The notes below the pieces were generated by a model. It did not search any database and was not told where the DNA came from. It worked only from the letters and a program-made list of their open reading frames with translations. Made by a program: the position numbers and the translations under genes. Shown piece by piece: positions 55,302 through 63,994 of a stretch of DNA of 64,000 nt. Origin of the DNA: Desulfatibacillum aliphaticivorans DSM 15576. GTDB lineage: Bacteria; Desulfobacterota; Desulfobacteria; Desulfobacterales; Desulfatibacillaceae. Each line of letters begins with the position of its first letter. The first letter of the stretch is position 1. The DNA is taken from positions 1 through 64,000 of the forward strand of contig NZ_AUCT01000010.1 of the NCBI RefSeq assembly GCF_000429905.1, read 5' to 3'.

Positions 55302-55331
55302 AAGAGACCGCATTCTCCAATGCGGTTTCTT
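55302..55331. terminator. Strong hairpin before the DNA-processing module
   Basis: A 12-pair stem with one mismatch (aagagaccgcat, loop tctcca, atgcggtttctt) lies about 110 bases before the AAA+ gene and is followed by a short T-rich stretch. It may be a terminator for upstream transcription or an attenuator leader. The rest of 54990-55440 shows no gene. Confidence 0.5.
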
Positions 55332-55440
55332 GCTTTAAGGGGCCGAACAATCCCTATTCCAATCACTCCGTCTTTCCCCTATTCCACTCATCCCGAGTGA
55401 ATCCGTGATCCCAAACAATTCAAACCAAAGGAGTTTGCCT

Positions 55441-56874
55441 ATGATCAAGGAGTATTTGAAGGCCGGATATCCGGCCATATGCCTGTTGACGCAGGAGCCG
55501 CACCGCGCAGAAGCGGTGTTGCCTTGCGAGGGCTGGAGATTCGTCTCCTGGGACTGCCTACAGGGCATCATTGACCTGGAAGCCAAAAAGGTCCTGGAAG
55601 AGATCATCGACCCTGTCGAAGCCATTCGCTGGCTCGACAACTTCGGCGACACCGTGCTCATCGCCCACAACCTGCACCTGTTTCTCGAAGCCCCGGAGGT
55701 CGCCCAGGCCATCCAGAACGGCATTATCCGATGGAAAAGCATCGGCAGTGCGCTGGTCATGGTTTCCCCGGTGATCCAAATGCGGCCGGAGATCGAAAAG
55801 TATTTCCATATCATCGATCTGGCCCTGCCTTCCGACGAAGACCTGTTCACAATCCAGATGGATTTCGCCAAGAAGCTCAACGTCAAACCCAACCGGAAGG
55901 CGGCCCGCGCCGCAAAAGGACTCACCGAATTCGAAACCGAAACAGCCTACGCCCTGTCCCTTGTGAAAAAGGGCTACTTTTCCACCCGGGTCGTCACTGA
56001 GAACAAGGCTCAGATGATCCGCAAATCCGGCCTCATGGAGTTCTGGCAACCCGCAGACATTCAGGACGTGGGAGGATTGGACGCACTCAAATCGTTCATC
56101 GCCAACCGCATTCGAGCCTACGAATCGGACGGCGAATCCCTCCCCCGCCCCAAAGGAATATTGCTCTGCGGAGTTCCAGGGACTGGAAAATCTTTAACCT
56201 CCAAGGCAGTGGCATCATTGCTCAACTGGCCTCTCATCAAACTGGACATCGGCGCGTTGAAAAACTCTCTCGTAGGAGAATCCGAGCGCCGCATGCGCCA
56301 GGCAACCCAGGTGATCGACGCTTTCGGCGAAGCCATTATCTGGCTCGACGAGTGCGAAAAAATGTTCGCCGGGACCAAATCAAGCGGAGAAACCGACGCA
56401 GGCACAACCGCCGGAATGTTCAGCCATTTCTTAAACTGGATGGCCGAAACCAATAATTCCGTATTGGTCATGTGCACTGCAAACAACATCTCCCAACTGC
56501 CGCCCGAGTTTCTGCGAGCCGGTCGATTCGACGCAACCTTCTTCGTGGATCTTCCCACCAAGGCGGAGCGCATCGAAATCATCAAAATCATGAACCGCAA
56601 GTATAAAACCGACATCCCCCTATCATGGGCGGACCGGTTGACCGGGTTCACCGGCGCGGAAATCGAGCAACTGGCTAAAGACAGCCTGTTCGACGGCATA
56701 GACGAAGCATTTCAAAACCTGGTTCCCATATCCCGGTCCATGCGCGAAGAAATCAACGCGCTCAGGGATTGGGCCAAGAACCGGGCTCGACTGGCGAACA
56801 CGCCTGACAACCTCGAAACCGGTCAACGCAAACTGCGCACCGTTAAGAAGAAAGGAGGTGACACCAAGCATTGA
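55441..56874 (+). CDS. AAA+ ATPase (FtsH/Cdc48-like module)
   Basis: The 477-residue product has an N-terminal alpha/beta region (1-200) and an AAA+ core: Walker A GVPGTGKS (244-251), Walker B IIWLDE (Asp303, Glu304), a VMCTANN sensor 1 strand and an RAGRFD arginine-finger segment. It is preceded by aaaggag eight bases before the ATG. This is the AAA+ protein usually encoded with DUF1257 and DUF2997 on mobile elements. It probably remodels or moves a protein substrate during element replication or transfer. Confidence 0.93.
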   Translation: MIKEYLKAGYPAICLLTQEPHRAEAVLPCEGWRFVSWDCLQGIIDLEAKKVLEEIIDPVEAIRWLDNFGDTVLIAHNLHLFLEAPEVAQAIQNGIIRWKSIGSALVMVSPVIQMRPEIEKYFHIIDLALPSDEDLFTIQMDFAKKLNVKPNRKAARAAKGLTEFETETAYALSLVKKGYFSTRVVTENKAQMIRKSGLMEFWQPADIQDVGGLDALKSFIANRIRAYESDGESLPRPKGILLCGVPGTGKSLTSKAVASLLNWPLIKLDIGALKNSLVGESERRMRQATQVIDAFGEAIIWLDECEKMFAGTKSSGETDAGTTAGMFSHFLNWMAETNNSVLVMCTANNISQLPPEFLRAGRFDATFFVDLPTKAERIEIIKIMNRKYKTDIPLSWADRLTGFTGAEIEQLAKDSLFDGIDEAFQNLVPISRSMREEINALRDWAKNRARLANTPDNLETGQRKLRTVKKKGGDTKH

Positions 56875-57290
56875 GCCACATTTCCAAAATCGAGGTGAGG
56901 ATCGACTCCCTCGACGCTCTGAAGCTCGCCTGCCATAGGCTGGGGTTCCAGTTCAACCAAAACCAGACCACGTACAAATGGTTCGGTCGATGGGTTGGAG
57001 ACGAGCCCTTGCCCGAAGGCGTAAGCGAAGAAGAGCTTGGCAAATGCCATCACGCCATCATCGTGCCCGAATGCGAGTACGAAATCGGCGTGGTCAAACG
57101 CGAATCCCATTACATCCTGTTGTGGGATTCATGGTATCGAGGCGGCTTGAAAAAGAAGATCGGCAAAAACGCCGGCATTCTCAAACAAGCCTACTCCATC
57201 GAAAAGATCAGGGCTGAAGCCCGCAAACGATCCTACCGCATCACCGAAAAACGGACGCCCCAAGGCATCCGCCTGACTCTCACCTGCTGA
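56871..57290 (+). CDS. DUF1257 (Ycf35-like) protein
   Basis: A 139-residue product starting SHISKIEVRIDSLDALK after a TTG start that overlaps the AAA+ stop; aaggaggtga lies upstream, so the TTG is plausible. The S.FSxI...I.DL..L..AL opening and the C-terminal basic region match DUF1257, found in plastid genomes as Ycf35 and in plasmids or ICEs next to AAA+ and DUF2997 genes. Function unknown. Confidence 0.9.
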   Translation: MSHISKIEVRIDSLDALKLACHRLGFQFNQNQTTYKWFGRWVGDEPLPEGVSEEELGKCHHAIIVPECEYEIGVVKRESHYILLWDSWYRGGLKKKIGKNAGILKQAYSIEKIRAEARKRSYRITEKRTPQGIRLTLTC

Positions 57291-57298
57291 GGACAATC

Positions 57299-57496
57299 AT
57301 GAAACAAATCATTTTGGACGTCTCCGACGACGGAGAGGTTCGCATTGAAACCCGAGGCTTTGCCGGAAAGGCTTGTCTGGAAGAGGCGCAGTTCATCAAG
57401 GATCTGCTGGGTAAGGAGCTTACCCGCAACCTGACTCCCGCCTATTACCAGGACGCCAAAAAGAAGGCGAAGCGCTACCTTAACCTTTGCGGATAG
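57299..57496 (+). CDS. DUF2997 protein
   Basis: A 65-residue protein with KQIILDVSDDGEVRIETRGFAG, a strand pair that matches DUF2997, followed by C..E...I..LLG. It lies eight bases after DUF1257 as in other elements with this trio. Function unknown. Confidence 0.88.
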   Translation: MKQIILDVSDDGEVRIETRGFAGKACLEEAQFIKDLLGKELTRNLTPAYYQDAKKKAKRYLNLCG

Positions 57497-57509
57497 AAAG
57501 GAAAACATT

Positions 57510-58373
57510 ATGGACGCCATTTTCAAGAAAGCATGTCTCGTACAATTCTCAGCCTCCGTGTGGCAGGGAACCCGCATGATCGATCCCGCCCTCATGGAAA
57601 GCCTGGGCCAGAACAGCGACTGGGTCAAAGCCCGCAAGAGGCTCATCAACCCCGAACTGTTAGGCCCCATCAAAACCGCCGTGCATCAGGCCCGAAACAA
57701 CATCCAGAAGCATGCATTGCCGTTTCCCATCACTGCGCTTTACCTGATTCCCAAGGAAAGCCTGACCATGATCGACGAAACCCTGCAGCAATTCAAGGAG
57801 CGTTTCTGGGCCAAGGTCAACGAGTTCGAGGCTCATTACGAAGAAGCCCGCGAGGAGGCGAAAGCCGTCCTGGGCGAATTGTGGAACGAAACCGACTACC
57901 CGAGCGACGTAACCGCCAAATTCAACTTTGAGTGGCGATTCCTCATCCTGGACGTCCCGAGCAAATCGAGCGTCCTGCCTCCCGAGGTATACGCCCGGGA
58001 AAAGGAGAAGTTCCAAAGCCTCATGGAAGAAACCCGTACTCTGGCCGCCGAAGCATTGGCCAAGGAGATGGGCGACATCGTCCATAATCTGTCGGAACGC
58101 TTATCCGGCGGCAACAAGACCTTGTCATCCAACATGCTGAACAAGCTCAAGGAGTTCCTGGACGCCTTTGAAACCAAGAACATCTTTGAAAACGAACGCC
58201 TGACGGAGCTGGTTACCCAAACCCGCGAGATCGTGGGCGGAGTCACTCCCTACGGACTTCGCTACAACGAATCCATCCGCCAGCGCATTTCAACTGACAT
58301 GGCCAACCTGAAATCCGCCATTGACGAAGCCATCGAAGACCTGCCCAGGCGCAAGCTCCGCCTGGCTGCGTAA
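57510..58373 (+). CDS. DUF3150-like protein
   Basis: A 287-residue soluble, helical protein. The N-terminal WQGTRMIDPALMESLG...ARKRLINPELL and the following W.KV..F..HY....EE region match DUF3150-type proteins found in the same conserved neighbourhoods. No catalytic motif is visible. It follows DUF2997 by 13 bases with gaaagga before the ATG, and is followed by the palindromic 18-mer. Confidence 0.7.
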   Translation: MDAIFKKACLVQFSASVWQGTRMIDPALMESLGQNSDWVKARKRLINPELLGPIKTAVHQARNNIQKHALPFPITALYLIPKESLTMIDETLQQFKERFWAKVNEFEAHYEEAREEAKAVLGELWNETDYPSDVTAKFNFEWRFLILDVPSKSSVLPPEVYAREKEKFQSLMEETRTLAAEALAKEMGDIVHNLSERLSGGNKTLSSNMLNKLKEFLDAFETKNIFENERLTELVTQTREIVGGVTPYGLRYNESIRQRISTDMANLKSAIDEAIEDLPRRKLRLAA

Positions 58374-58380
58374 TTCCAAA

Positions 58381-58398
58381 GCGCATCCGATGCGTTTT
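58381..58398. repeat. 18-bp motif shared with 20562, copy 2
   Basis: Exact second copy of gcgcatccgatgcgtttt, between the DUF3150-like gene and the single-stranded DNA-binding protein gene. With flanking aaa/ttt it extends to a longer inverted repeat. It may be a regulator or replication-protein site used at two places on the same element. Confidence 0.5.
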
Positions 58399-58430
58399 CC
58401 ATACCTTATTAATAAGCAAAGGAGAAAACT

Positions 58431-58769
58431 ATGAACACCTGCATCATCAGCGGCAACCTGGGCGCGGACCCCGAATCCGTGTTCACCGCAGAAGGAACCC
58501 AAATCGCATCCTTCAACATCGCTTTTAGATCCTCCAAGGACAAGACCTCCTGGGTCAAAGTGTCCTGCTTCAACCGATTGGCTGAAGTCGTGGACAAGTA
58601 TCTCCACAAGGGCGCCAAAGTGGCCGTGGTCGGCATGCTGGATCAGGACAAGTGGGAGAAGGACGGGGCCACCCGCATCGCCCACAAGGTCATTGCCAAC
58701 AGCATCGAGTTCATCCGGACCGACGGACGCGGCTTTGACAACGGCGACGATGACGACATCCCCATCTAA
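58431..58769 (+). CDS. ssb: Single-stranded DNA-binding protein
   Basis: A 112-residue protein with the OB-fold signatures NTCIISGNLGADPE, SFNIAF, WVKVSCFNRLAE and KGAKVAVVGML, ending in the acidic tip DDDDIPI that recruits partner proteins. It is shorter than chromosomal SSB (about 180 residues) as is usual in phages and plasmids. Strong agga site before the ATG. It serves the element's own replication or recombination. Confidence 0.95.
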   Translation: MNTCIISGNLGADPESVFTAEGTQIASFNIAFRSSKDKTSWVKVSCFNRLAEVVDKYLHKGAKVAVVGMLDQDKWEKDGATRIAHKVIANSIEFIRTDGRGFDNGDDDDIPI

Positions 58770-58783
58770 CAAGGAGGTGAACC

Positions 58784-59449
58784 ATGGCTGAAAAACCCAA
58801 ACTGGACGAACGCTTTATCATGCGCATCGAAGGCAAGGAGTTCGTGAAGTATCCCGGACTGCTGGACCTGGCGCATCAGAAAGGCATCGCCCAGATCGAA
58901 GTGGAGCCTTTGCAGTTCCCAACCGACGCCAACGGCATGTTCGCCATTTGCAAAGCGGTCGTCATAGCCAAAAACGGCGACAGCTTCAGCGATATCGGCG
59001 ACGCCAATCCCAACAATGTCAACTCCCGGATAGCCAGGCACCTTTTGCGCATGGCATCCACAAGGGCTATTGCAAGGGCTCTTCGGAGCTTCACCAATAT
59101 CGGCATGACCTGCCTGGAAGAGCTTGCAGACTTTGACGACGTCAAGGAGGAAAAACCTCCCAAGCAGACAACGGCAAAGAAGCAGACCAAGCCCAGGGCG
59201 GTCAAGAAGGAAGACAAACCGGTTGAAAAACCGGCTGAAAAGCCTGCCGATAAACCCAATGATAAGGCTGAAGATCGGCCCAGAATGAGCGAAGCTCAAA
59301 AGAAAGCCATCCACAACCTGGCTCAACGCCGGGGCATTGCTCCGGAAGAGTTGGATAAGATGGTTGAGGAAGCCTACGGCTCCGAGCTGTCTCACCTGAC
59401 ATCCACCGACGCATCCCAATTCATCCGCAGCCTGCAACAGGCCGCCTAA
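58784..59449 (+). CDS. Phage/ICE recombination-associated basic protein
   Basis: A 221-residue protein with a globular N-terminus (1-115) including NVNSRIARHLLRMASTRAIARALRSFTNIG, a motif of phage and element proteins that sit beside SSB and RecB-like nucleases, then a lysine/proline-rich linker (about 120-170) and a C-terminal helical bundle (AQKKAIHNLAQRRGI) like a small DNA-binding module. A single-strand annealing or recombination-mediator role is plausible but not shown. Confidence 0.72.
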   Translation: MAEKPKLDERFIMRIEGKEFVKYPGLLDLAHQKGIAQIEVEPLQFPTDANGMFAICKAVVIAKNGDSFSDIGDANPNNVNSRIARHLLRMASTRAIARALRSFTNIGMTCLEELADFDDVKEEKPPKQTTAKKQTKPRAVKKEDKPVEKPAEKPADKPNDKAEDRPRMSEAQKKAIHNLAQRRGIAPEELDKMVEEAYGSELSHLTSTDASQFIRSLQQAA

Positions 59450-59475
59450 CCCAACCCACAACCTTTTGCACCATC

Positions 59476-59521
59476 GGGGCGCTAAAAAAATGGGCGCACC
59501 GGATAGGTGCGTCCATGCCCC
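59476..59521 (+). promoter_or_regulatory. Two-tier stem-loop in the leader of the nuclease gene
   Basis: An inner stem tgggcgcacc / ggtgcgtcca (59491-59515, loop ggata) is enclosed by ggggc (59476-59480) and gcccc (59517-59521). It ends 17 bases before the nuclease ATG and includes no T-run, so it looks like a leader structure that may modulate translation rather than a terminator. Confidence 0.45.
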
Positions 59522-59537
59522 GAAAAGGGGATTATCA

Positions 59538-60335
59538 ATGGATATAAAAGAGTTGAGGAAACAGCCGCATTTATCCGCATCCGGCGTCAACGCCTATGTG
59601 GAATGCGGGCTCCAATACAAGTTCTCCCGTGTGGATCATCTCATCCCGGAATTTCGAACCGACGTGCTCGAGTTCGGATCATGCATTCACAAAGCCCTGG
59701 CTGACTTCAACCAGGAGCGGATGCAAGGCAAAACGCCTGGCATCAAGGATTTGGAAGAATCCTTTGAGGAGCATTGGAATTGCATCGGCGAAAACGTGCA
59801 ATACGCCAAAGGCCGCAGTTTTGAAGATATGCTTGAGGAAGGCAAAGACCTGCTTCAGGCATCCTACGGCCACCTTATAGAAGATCCGTTCCAAATCATC
59901 GCCATCGAAGAGCCTTTCGTGTTCCAGATGGACGGACTGCCGGTCCCATTGATCGGAGTCATGGACCTGGTTTGCGAAGACGCGGACGGGACCATCATCA
60001 TCATCGACTACAAAACCACCAGCCGCGCCTATAGCGGGCGCGAAGCCAACGGCAACTTCCAACTCACCGTCTATCACATGGCCGCCAAGGCCAACGGATA
60101 CGCCGGCAGGGAAATCCTGCTCAGGCTGGACTGTCTGGTAAAGACCCGGACGCCGAAATTTGAACAACACTACACCACCCGCACTCGTAAAGACGAGAGC
60201 CGGGTGCTCCGGAAGATCCAGACGGTCTGGCAAGGAATCCAGGCCGGAATATTCGTACCCAACGACGCAAGCTGGAAATGCAACAACTGCGCTTACAAGC
60301 AGGCGTGCAATCAATGGCTTGAAGGAGGTGAATGA
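59538..60335 (+). CDS. Cas4/RecB-like PD-(D/E)XK nuclease
   Basis: A 265-residue protein with the RecB-type pattern LSASGVNAYVECGLQYKF at the start, a GVMDLV strand, then TIIIIDYKTT (the D-Y-K-T catalytic motif) and a C-terminal CNNCAYKQAC cysteine cluster typical of iron-sulfur AddB/Cas4 nucleases. ATG 59538 lies behind aagggg; upstream frame to 59466 is rejected. It should be a single-strand exonuclease serving recombination with the adjacent helicase. Confidence 0.9.
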   Translation: MDIKELRKQPHLSASGVNAYVECGLQYKFSRVDHLIPEFRTDVLEFGSCIHKALADFNQERMQGKTPGIKDLEESFEEHWNCIGENVQYAKGRSFEDMLEEGKDLLQASYGHLIEDPFQIIAIEEPFVFQMDGLPVPLIGVMDLVCEDADGTIIIIDYKTTSRAYSGREANGNFQLTVYHMAAKANGYAGREILLRLDCLVKTRTPKFEQHYTTRTRKDESRVLRKIQTVWQGIQAGIFVPNDASWKCNNCAYKQACNQWLEGGE

Positions 60336-60610
60336 TGACCAACCAAACCGCAAACGCAGCCCAGGAATTCCTGACCGTAAACCATGGCGATCGCCAGCAT
60401 CAGATCGTCAACATCGAACTCATGATGCGCAGGCATCAGCCTGAAGAGGTGGTGGACTTCCTGGTCCGCCTCTCCCTCCAATACAAGAAGACATTGGCCC
60501 GCAGTATCCGAAGGGATCGCTCCGACCCGTTCATCAACGAACTGGTGGCAAGGCGCTTTAGAATCCGCATGGCTATCAATACCATCCGAAAGGAGGTGCG
60601 AGCCGCATGA
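60332..60610 (+). CDS. Small hypothetical protein
   Basis: A 92-residue basic helical protein. Its ATG overlaps the nuclease stop and is preceded by aaggaggtga. LARSIRRDRSDPFINELVARRFRIRMA is highly basic. No family is recognised. It lies between nuclease and helicase genes and overlaps the helicase start, so all three are likely translated together. Confidence 0.72.
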   Translation: MMTNQTANAAQEFLTVNHGDRQHQIVNIELMMRRHQPEEVVDFLVRLSLQYKKTLARSIRRDRSDPFINELVARRFRIRMAINTIRKEVRAA

Positions 60611-62436
60611 TTCAATTAAATCCCAAACAAAAGCAGGCCGCCGAATTTGTCTCCGGCATAGCCGCCGTAGTGGCTGTCCCGGGCTCCGGCAAGACGCTCA
60701 CCATGACAACCCGGATCGGCAATCTGGTCCTGCGTCATGGAGTGGCTCCGGAAAGCATCCTGGGGCTGACCTTCACCCGCAACGCCGCCCAGGCCATGCG
60801 GGAAAAATTAAAGCCCATTCTGGAAGATCGCGCATCCCGCGTGACCTTATCAACCATCCATGCATTCTGCCACAACCTGCTCAGGCAGGAAGGCAGAATC
60901 TTCGAGGTGCTTCACGGCAAGGAACAGATGATCCTCTTGAGAAAAATCATGTCCAAGGCCAAGGTGAAAAACCTGCCCACCGGCATGATCCTTCGGGAGA
61001 TCAGCCTGGCTAAAAGCAACCTCGTGAGCGTGGAAGAGTTCGGAGCGCTGTACGAAGGCGACGAGACCATGCAGTCCATCGCCAAGGTATACGCCGCCTA
61101 CGATCTTGAAAAGCAAAAGAAAGGCATACTGGACTTTGACGACCTGTTGACCGAAACCTACCGATTGCTGGAGTCGGACATCGACGTTCTGGAAAAGCAT
61201 CGATCCTCCTACAAGCATGTCTTGGTGGACGAGTTCCAGGACACCAATCCGGCCCAGATGGCGATCCTCAGGCAACTCGTCGGCAAAAAGAACGGAGGCA
61301 GCTTCTGGGTATGCGGAGACGACTGGCAGAGCATCTATGCGTTCACCGGAGCGTCTGTGGGGAACATCCTGAACTTTGACAAGGCCTTCCCCAAGGCCTC
61401 CAGGTACGTGCTTAACACCAACTACCGCTCCACGCCCCAGATCCTGCAAGCCTGCCAAACCCTCATCAACCACAACATCCGAAAAATCGACAAAGCCCTG
61501 GCCACCAACAACAAAGCCGGGGACGGGGTGATTGTGCTGACCTCAGTCAACGAGGAAAACGAAGCAACCCAGGTCGTGAACGAAATCCGCGATCTGGTGG
61601 ATCAGCGCAATTACGCGCTCAAGGACATAGCCGTCCTCTACCGGGCTAACTTTCAATCCCGGGCCATTGAGGAGGCGTTTTCCCAGAACAAGATCCCGTA
61701 CCACATCGAAAAAGGGCACAACTTCTTCCAGAGGTTTGAGGTCAAGGTCTTGCTGGATTATCTCCGGCTGATCAAAGATCCCGATTCGGAAGAAGGAGAC
61801 GAGGCCTTGCGCCAGGTTCTGAACGTGCCCAACCGGTACATCGGCAGAAAATTCATGGCCGACCTGGAGGAGCATTCAGGCAAGAAAGGCGTGCGCATGT
61901 ACGAAGGATTGACCACCATGCGCGTCAGCCCGCCCTATCTGCGAAAAAACGTAGCCGAGTTCCTGGACATCGTGGACCCGCTGGTCGGCTCCAAGCTGGA
62001 GCCTCACGAGATCCTCATGATGTTGCGGGAATCTCTCGATTACGACCAGTTTATAGCAGAGGACGACGTTCCCAGCCCGGACGATTCCAAGCTGGCCAAC
62101 GTGAATCAGTTGCAACTGGTGGCAAGCCGGTATCAGGATATCGGCTCGTTGCTGAACTATGCAGACACCTTCAAGGACGAATTGACCAACGACAAGGACG
62201 GCGTGGCTCTCATGACCATCCATAAATCCAAAGGGCTTGAGTTCCCTGCGGTATTCGTCATCGGCATGGTGGAGGGCATCCTCCCCAACCGAAACGGCGA
62301 TATCGAGGAGGAAAGAAGAATCGCCTTTGTCAGCATGTCCCGAGCCATGCGCCAGCTCTACCTGAGTTGGTCCCAGCATAGCTCCGGCCGGCCTGTCAAA
62401 CGATCATCCTTTATAGAAGAAGCTCTTGGCGAGTAA
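60607..62436 (+). CDS. UvrD/Rep-family DNA helicase
   Basis: A 609-residue SF1A helicase with all motifs: PGSGKT (25-30), LTFTRNAAQAM, STIHAF, LVDEFQDTN, GDDWQSIYAF, NYRS, TIHKSKGLEF and FVSMSRA. Length is close to small UvrD-like helicases of plasmids and phages, shorter than chromosomal UvrD (about 720). It starts in the overlap with the small gene before it. With the RecB-like nuclease it may form an element-encoded end-processing unit. Confidence 0.95.
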   Translation: MIQLNPKQKQAAEFVSGIAAVVAVPGSGKTLTMTTRIGNLVLRHGVAPESILGLTFTRNAAQAMREKLKPILEDRASRVTLSTIHAFCHNLLRQEGRIFEVLHGKEQMILLRKIMSKAKVKNLPTGMILREISLAKSNLVSVEEFGALYEGDETMQSIAKVYAAYDLEKQKKGILDFDDLLTETYRLLESDIDVLEKHRSSYKHVLVDEFQDTNPAQMAILRQLVGKKNGGSFWVCGDDWQSIYAFTGASVGNILNFDKAFPKASRYVLNTNYRSTPQILQACQTLINHNIRKIDKALATNNKAGDGVIVLTSVNEENEATQVVNEIRDLVDQRNYALKDIAVLYRANFQSRAIEEAFSQNKIPYHIEKGHNFFQRFEVKVLLDYLRLIKDPDSEEGDEALRQVLNVPNRYIGRKFMADLEEHSGKKGVRMYEGLTTMRVSPPYLRKNVAEFLDIVDPLVGSKLEPHEILMMLRESLDYDQFIAEDDVPSPDDSKLANVNQLQLVASRYQDIGSLLNYADTFKDELTNDKDGVALMTIHKSKGLEFPAVFVIGMVEGILPNRNGDIEEERRIAFVSMSRAMRQLYLSWSQHSSGRPVKRSSFIEEALGE

Positions 62437-62447
62437 TCCATCTAACC

Positions 62448-62475
62448 AGTGCCCGTTCCAAACGGAGCGGGCACT
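62448..62475 (+). terminator. Rho-independent-type terminator of the DNA-processing module
   Basis: An eight-pair stem agtgcccg / cgggcact with a 12-base loop begins 12 bases after the helicase stop, followed by an AT-rich stretch with a T7 run about 15 bases later. It fits the end of the module. Confidence 0.65.
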
Positions 62476-62600
62476 CCAATAACCCTCTATTTTTTTGTAG
62501 ATTTCATCACCCAAGGAGATAATTTTACCTATACAGTATACCCTTCCTGCAAGAGATTTTAATCTCCCAAAAACTCACATTAACCTTCATATGAAGGTGC

Positions 62601-62813
62601 TCAATGAGCAGAACACACCACCCAAGGAGAATTCGGTCTGCAATTCTCGCCAGCAGGTTCCGATGTATCTGAGAATCTACTATGATAATCCACATAAGGC
62701 CTGCCGGACTCTTTAATACAGGCGTCATAGATCACATAGCCGATTCCAACTACAACAAGAATTCCCAAAGAAGTCGACGCTAAACTTGCCAATAACGCAA
62801 GTCCTTTAAACAT
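62601..62813 (-). CDS. Tiny membrane protein downstream of an HTH-TPR regulator
   Basis: A 70-residue protein starting MFKGLALLASLASTSLGILV with gaggtg six bases before the ATG. The first 32 residues are hydrophobic (signal or anchor), the rest is polar with two cysteines and a Pro/Trp-rich end. It lies 45 bases after the regulator gene on the same strand. It could be an exported peptide or small membrane partner of the regulator. No family is recognised. Confidence 0.6.
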   Translation of the reverse strand: MFKGLALLASLASTSLGILVVVGIGYVIYDACIKESGRPYVDYHSRFSDTSEPAGENCRPNSPWVVCSAH

Positions 62814-62858
62814 TAGAACACCTCATCTATTTGTTATGACTCAAGGTTAAGAAAAAAC

Positions 62859-63947
62859 CTAACTACTCTCATCCGAATTATTAGTCATTAAATCCAGGGT
62901 TTTATCAGGATTCCAGTAATCCTCGAAATCTTCATCCCATAGATAAAAATCTGGATACAGTTCTACCTCATAATTCGTTTTTATTGCAACCTCTTGATCT
63001 ATCACATAAAAGCATCCAATGTCGCCAACTAATTCCTTCACTTTCTCTTCATCAGCTTTTGCCTTTTCCGTTTCAGCCATAATTAGGTAAGTATTTTTTC
63101 TACCAATATACGCAAGTTCAAACGTCATGTCAGCATCTATGGCTATGGAGTAATATTTTATCGCATCGGAATATTTCCGTATTCTTCCAAACAGTGCCGC
63201 AATAAAATATGGAGGAACCGGGTCGTCAGGAGATATTTCCATAGCCCTTTCAAAATGTCTTAAAGCATGTTTCCAAGCATCTTGCTTTTTTTCGAGAAAC
63301 TTAAATCCTAACAACATATGGGATATCTTATCAAAATGAGTTTTTGGAACCTGAAACTTTTTTAAGTATTTTAGCATTCTTCCGTTTGCATTCCCTCGCG
63401 TCATGTACTCATAGAAAACTCTTCCGCGTAGTGAATTGAGGGCTTGCTCTATTTGTTCTTCACCCGACTTAGATTGAGTAGATTTTTCTAACAACATCAA
63501 TAGTTTTTGTATCTCCTCAAGGATGTTTTCAGAGACATCTTTTGTATCTAACACTTGTTTGGCTATTTTGTTGACAATTCCATAACGCCTGATCTCACCT
63601 TCTTTGTCCGCGGGCATGATGCCCTTGTTCAAGTGCTCAAACAGCCCTTTATTTTGCTCAATTTCAATTTTAAAATCTTTTTCCGATACTGCTTTTTTTA
63701 GCCATTCTTCGGGGATCCCAAAATCATTGATTAAAATCTGAATTTTCTCATCTGTAAATTTTCGACGTCCGTTTTCCAGACCTTCCAGATACTTGGGGCT
63801 AGTTGTTAGCTTTTGCCATAGCGGTTCCTGTACAGCCTCGCGGCGGGAGGTGTAATTGCACTCTTCTCTGATAATTCGTAACTTGGCTCCTAAAAGAGCC
63901 CACTCTTTTGGGTCCGATGGACCTGGCATCGGTGTTCTAGGCATCAT
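62859..63947 (-). CDS. HTH regulator with C-terminal TPR domain
   Basis: A 362-residue protein. Residues about 15-85 form a Cro/XRE-like helix-turn-helix (LGAKLRIIREECNY...SPKYLEGLENGRRK...ILINDFGIPEEWL), with the S..YL..LE.G.R pattern of the recognition helix. From about 180 the chain is TPR-like (KHALRHFERAMEISPDDPVPPYFIAALF, YSDAIKYYSIAIDADMTF). HTH-TPR proteins sense small molecules or peptides in some bacteria. It is transcribed toward the small membrane protein gene and may repress itself through the repeats upstream. Confidence 0.8.
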   Translation of the reverse strand: MMPRTPMPGPSDPKEWALLGAKLRIIREECNYTSRREAVQEPLWQKLTTSPKYLEGLENGRRKFTDEKIQILINDFGIPEEWLKKAVSEKDFKIEIEQNKGLFEHLNKGIMPADKEGEIRRYGIVNKIAKQVLDTKDVSENILEEIQKLLMLLEKSTQSKSGEEQIEQALNSLRGRVFYEYMTRGNANGRMLKYLKKFQVPKTHFDKISHMLLGFKFLEKKQDAWKHALRHFERAMEISPDDPVPPYFIAALFGRIRKYSDAIKYYSIAIDADMTFELAYIGRKNTYLIMAETEKAKADEEKVKELVGDIGCFYVIDQEVAIKTNYEVELYPDFYLWDEDFEDYWNPDKTLDLMTNNSDESS

Positions 63948-63967
63948 CCATCCAAAAAATGATTAGG

Positions 63968-63994
63968 GTAGCATTAAGGTTCTAAAGTAGCATT
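63968..63994 (-). promoter_or_regulatory. Direct-repeat operator candidate upstream of the HTH-TPR gene
   Basis: aatgctac occurs twice on the minus strand, at 63968-63975 and 63987-63994, with starts 19 bases apart and ttaa beside each. Location 20-50 bases before the start codon suits autoregulation. Confidence 0.45.

Noticed and set aside
55335..62379. Several long minus-strand open frames opposite the DNA-processing module (for example 55558-56049, 58766-59590, 60850-61473, 61876-62379)
   Set aside because: They are antisense to well-supported genes in higher-GC DNA, where complementary frames stay open by codon bias; none shows a motif or ribosome site.
62525..62728. Overlapping 67-codon minus-strand ORF
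   Set aside because: It overlaps the small membrane protein gene in another frame and lacks a start signal.
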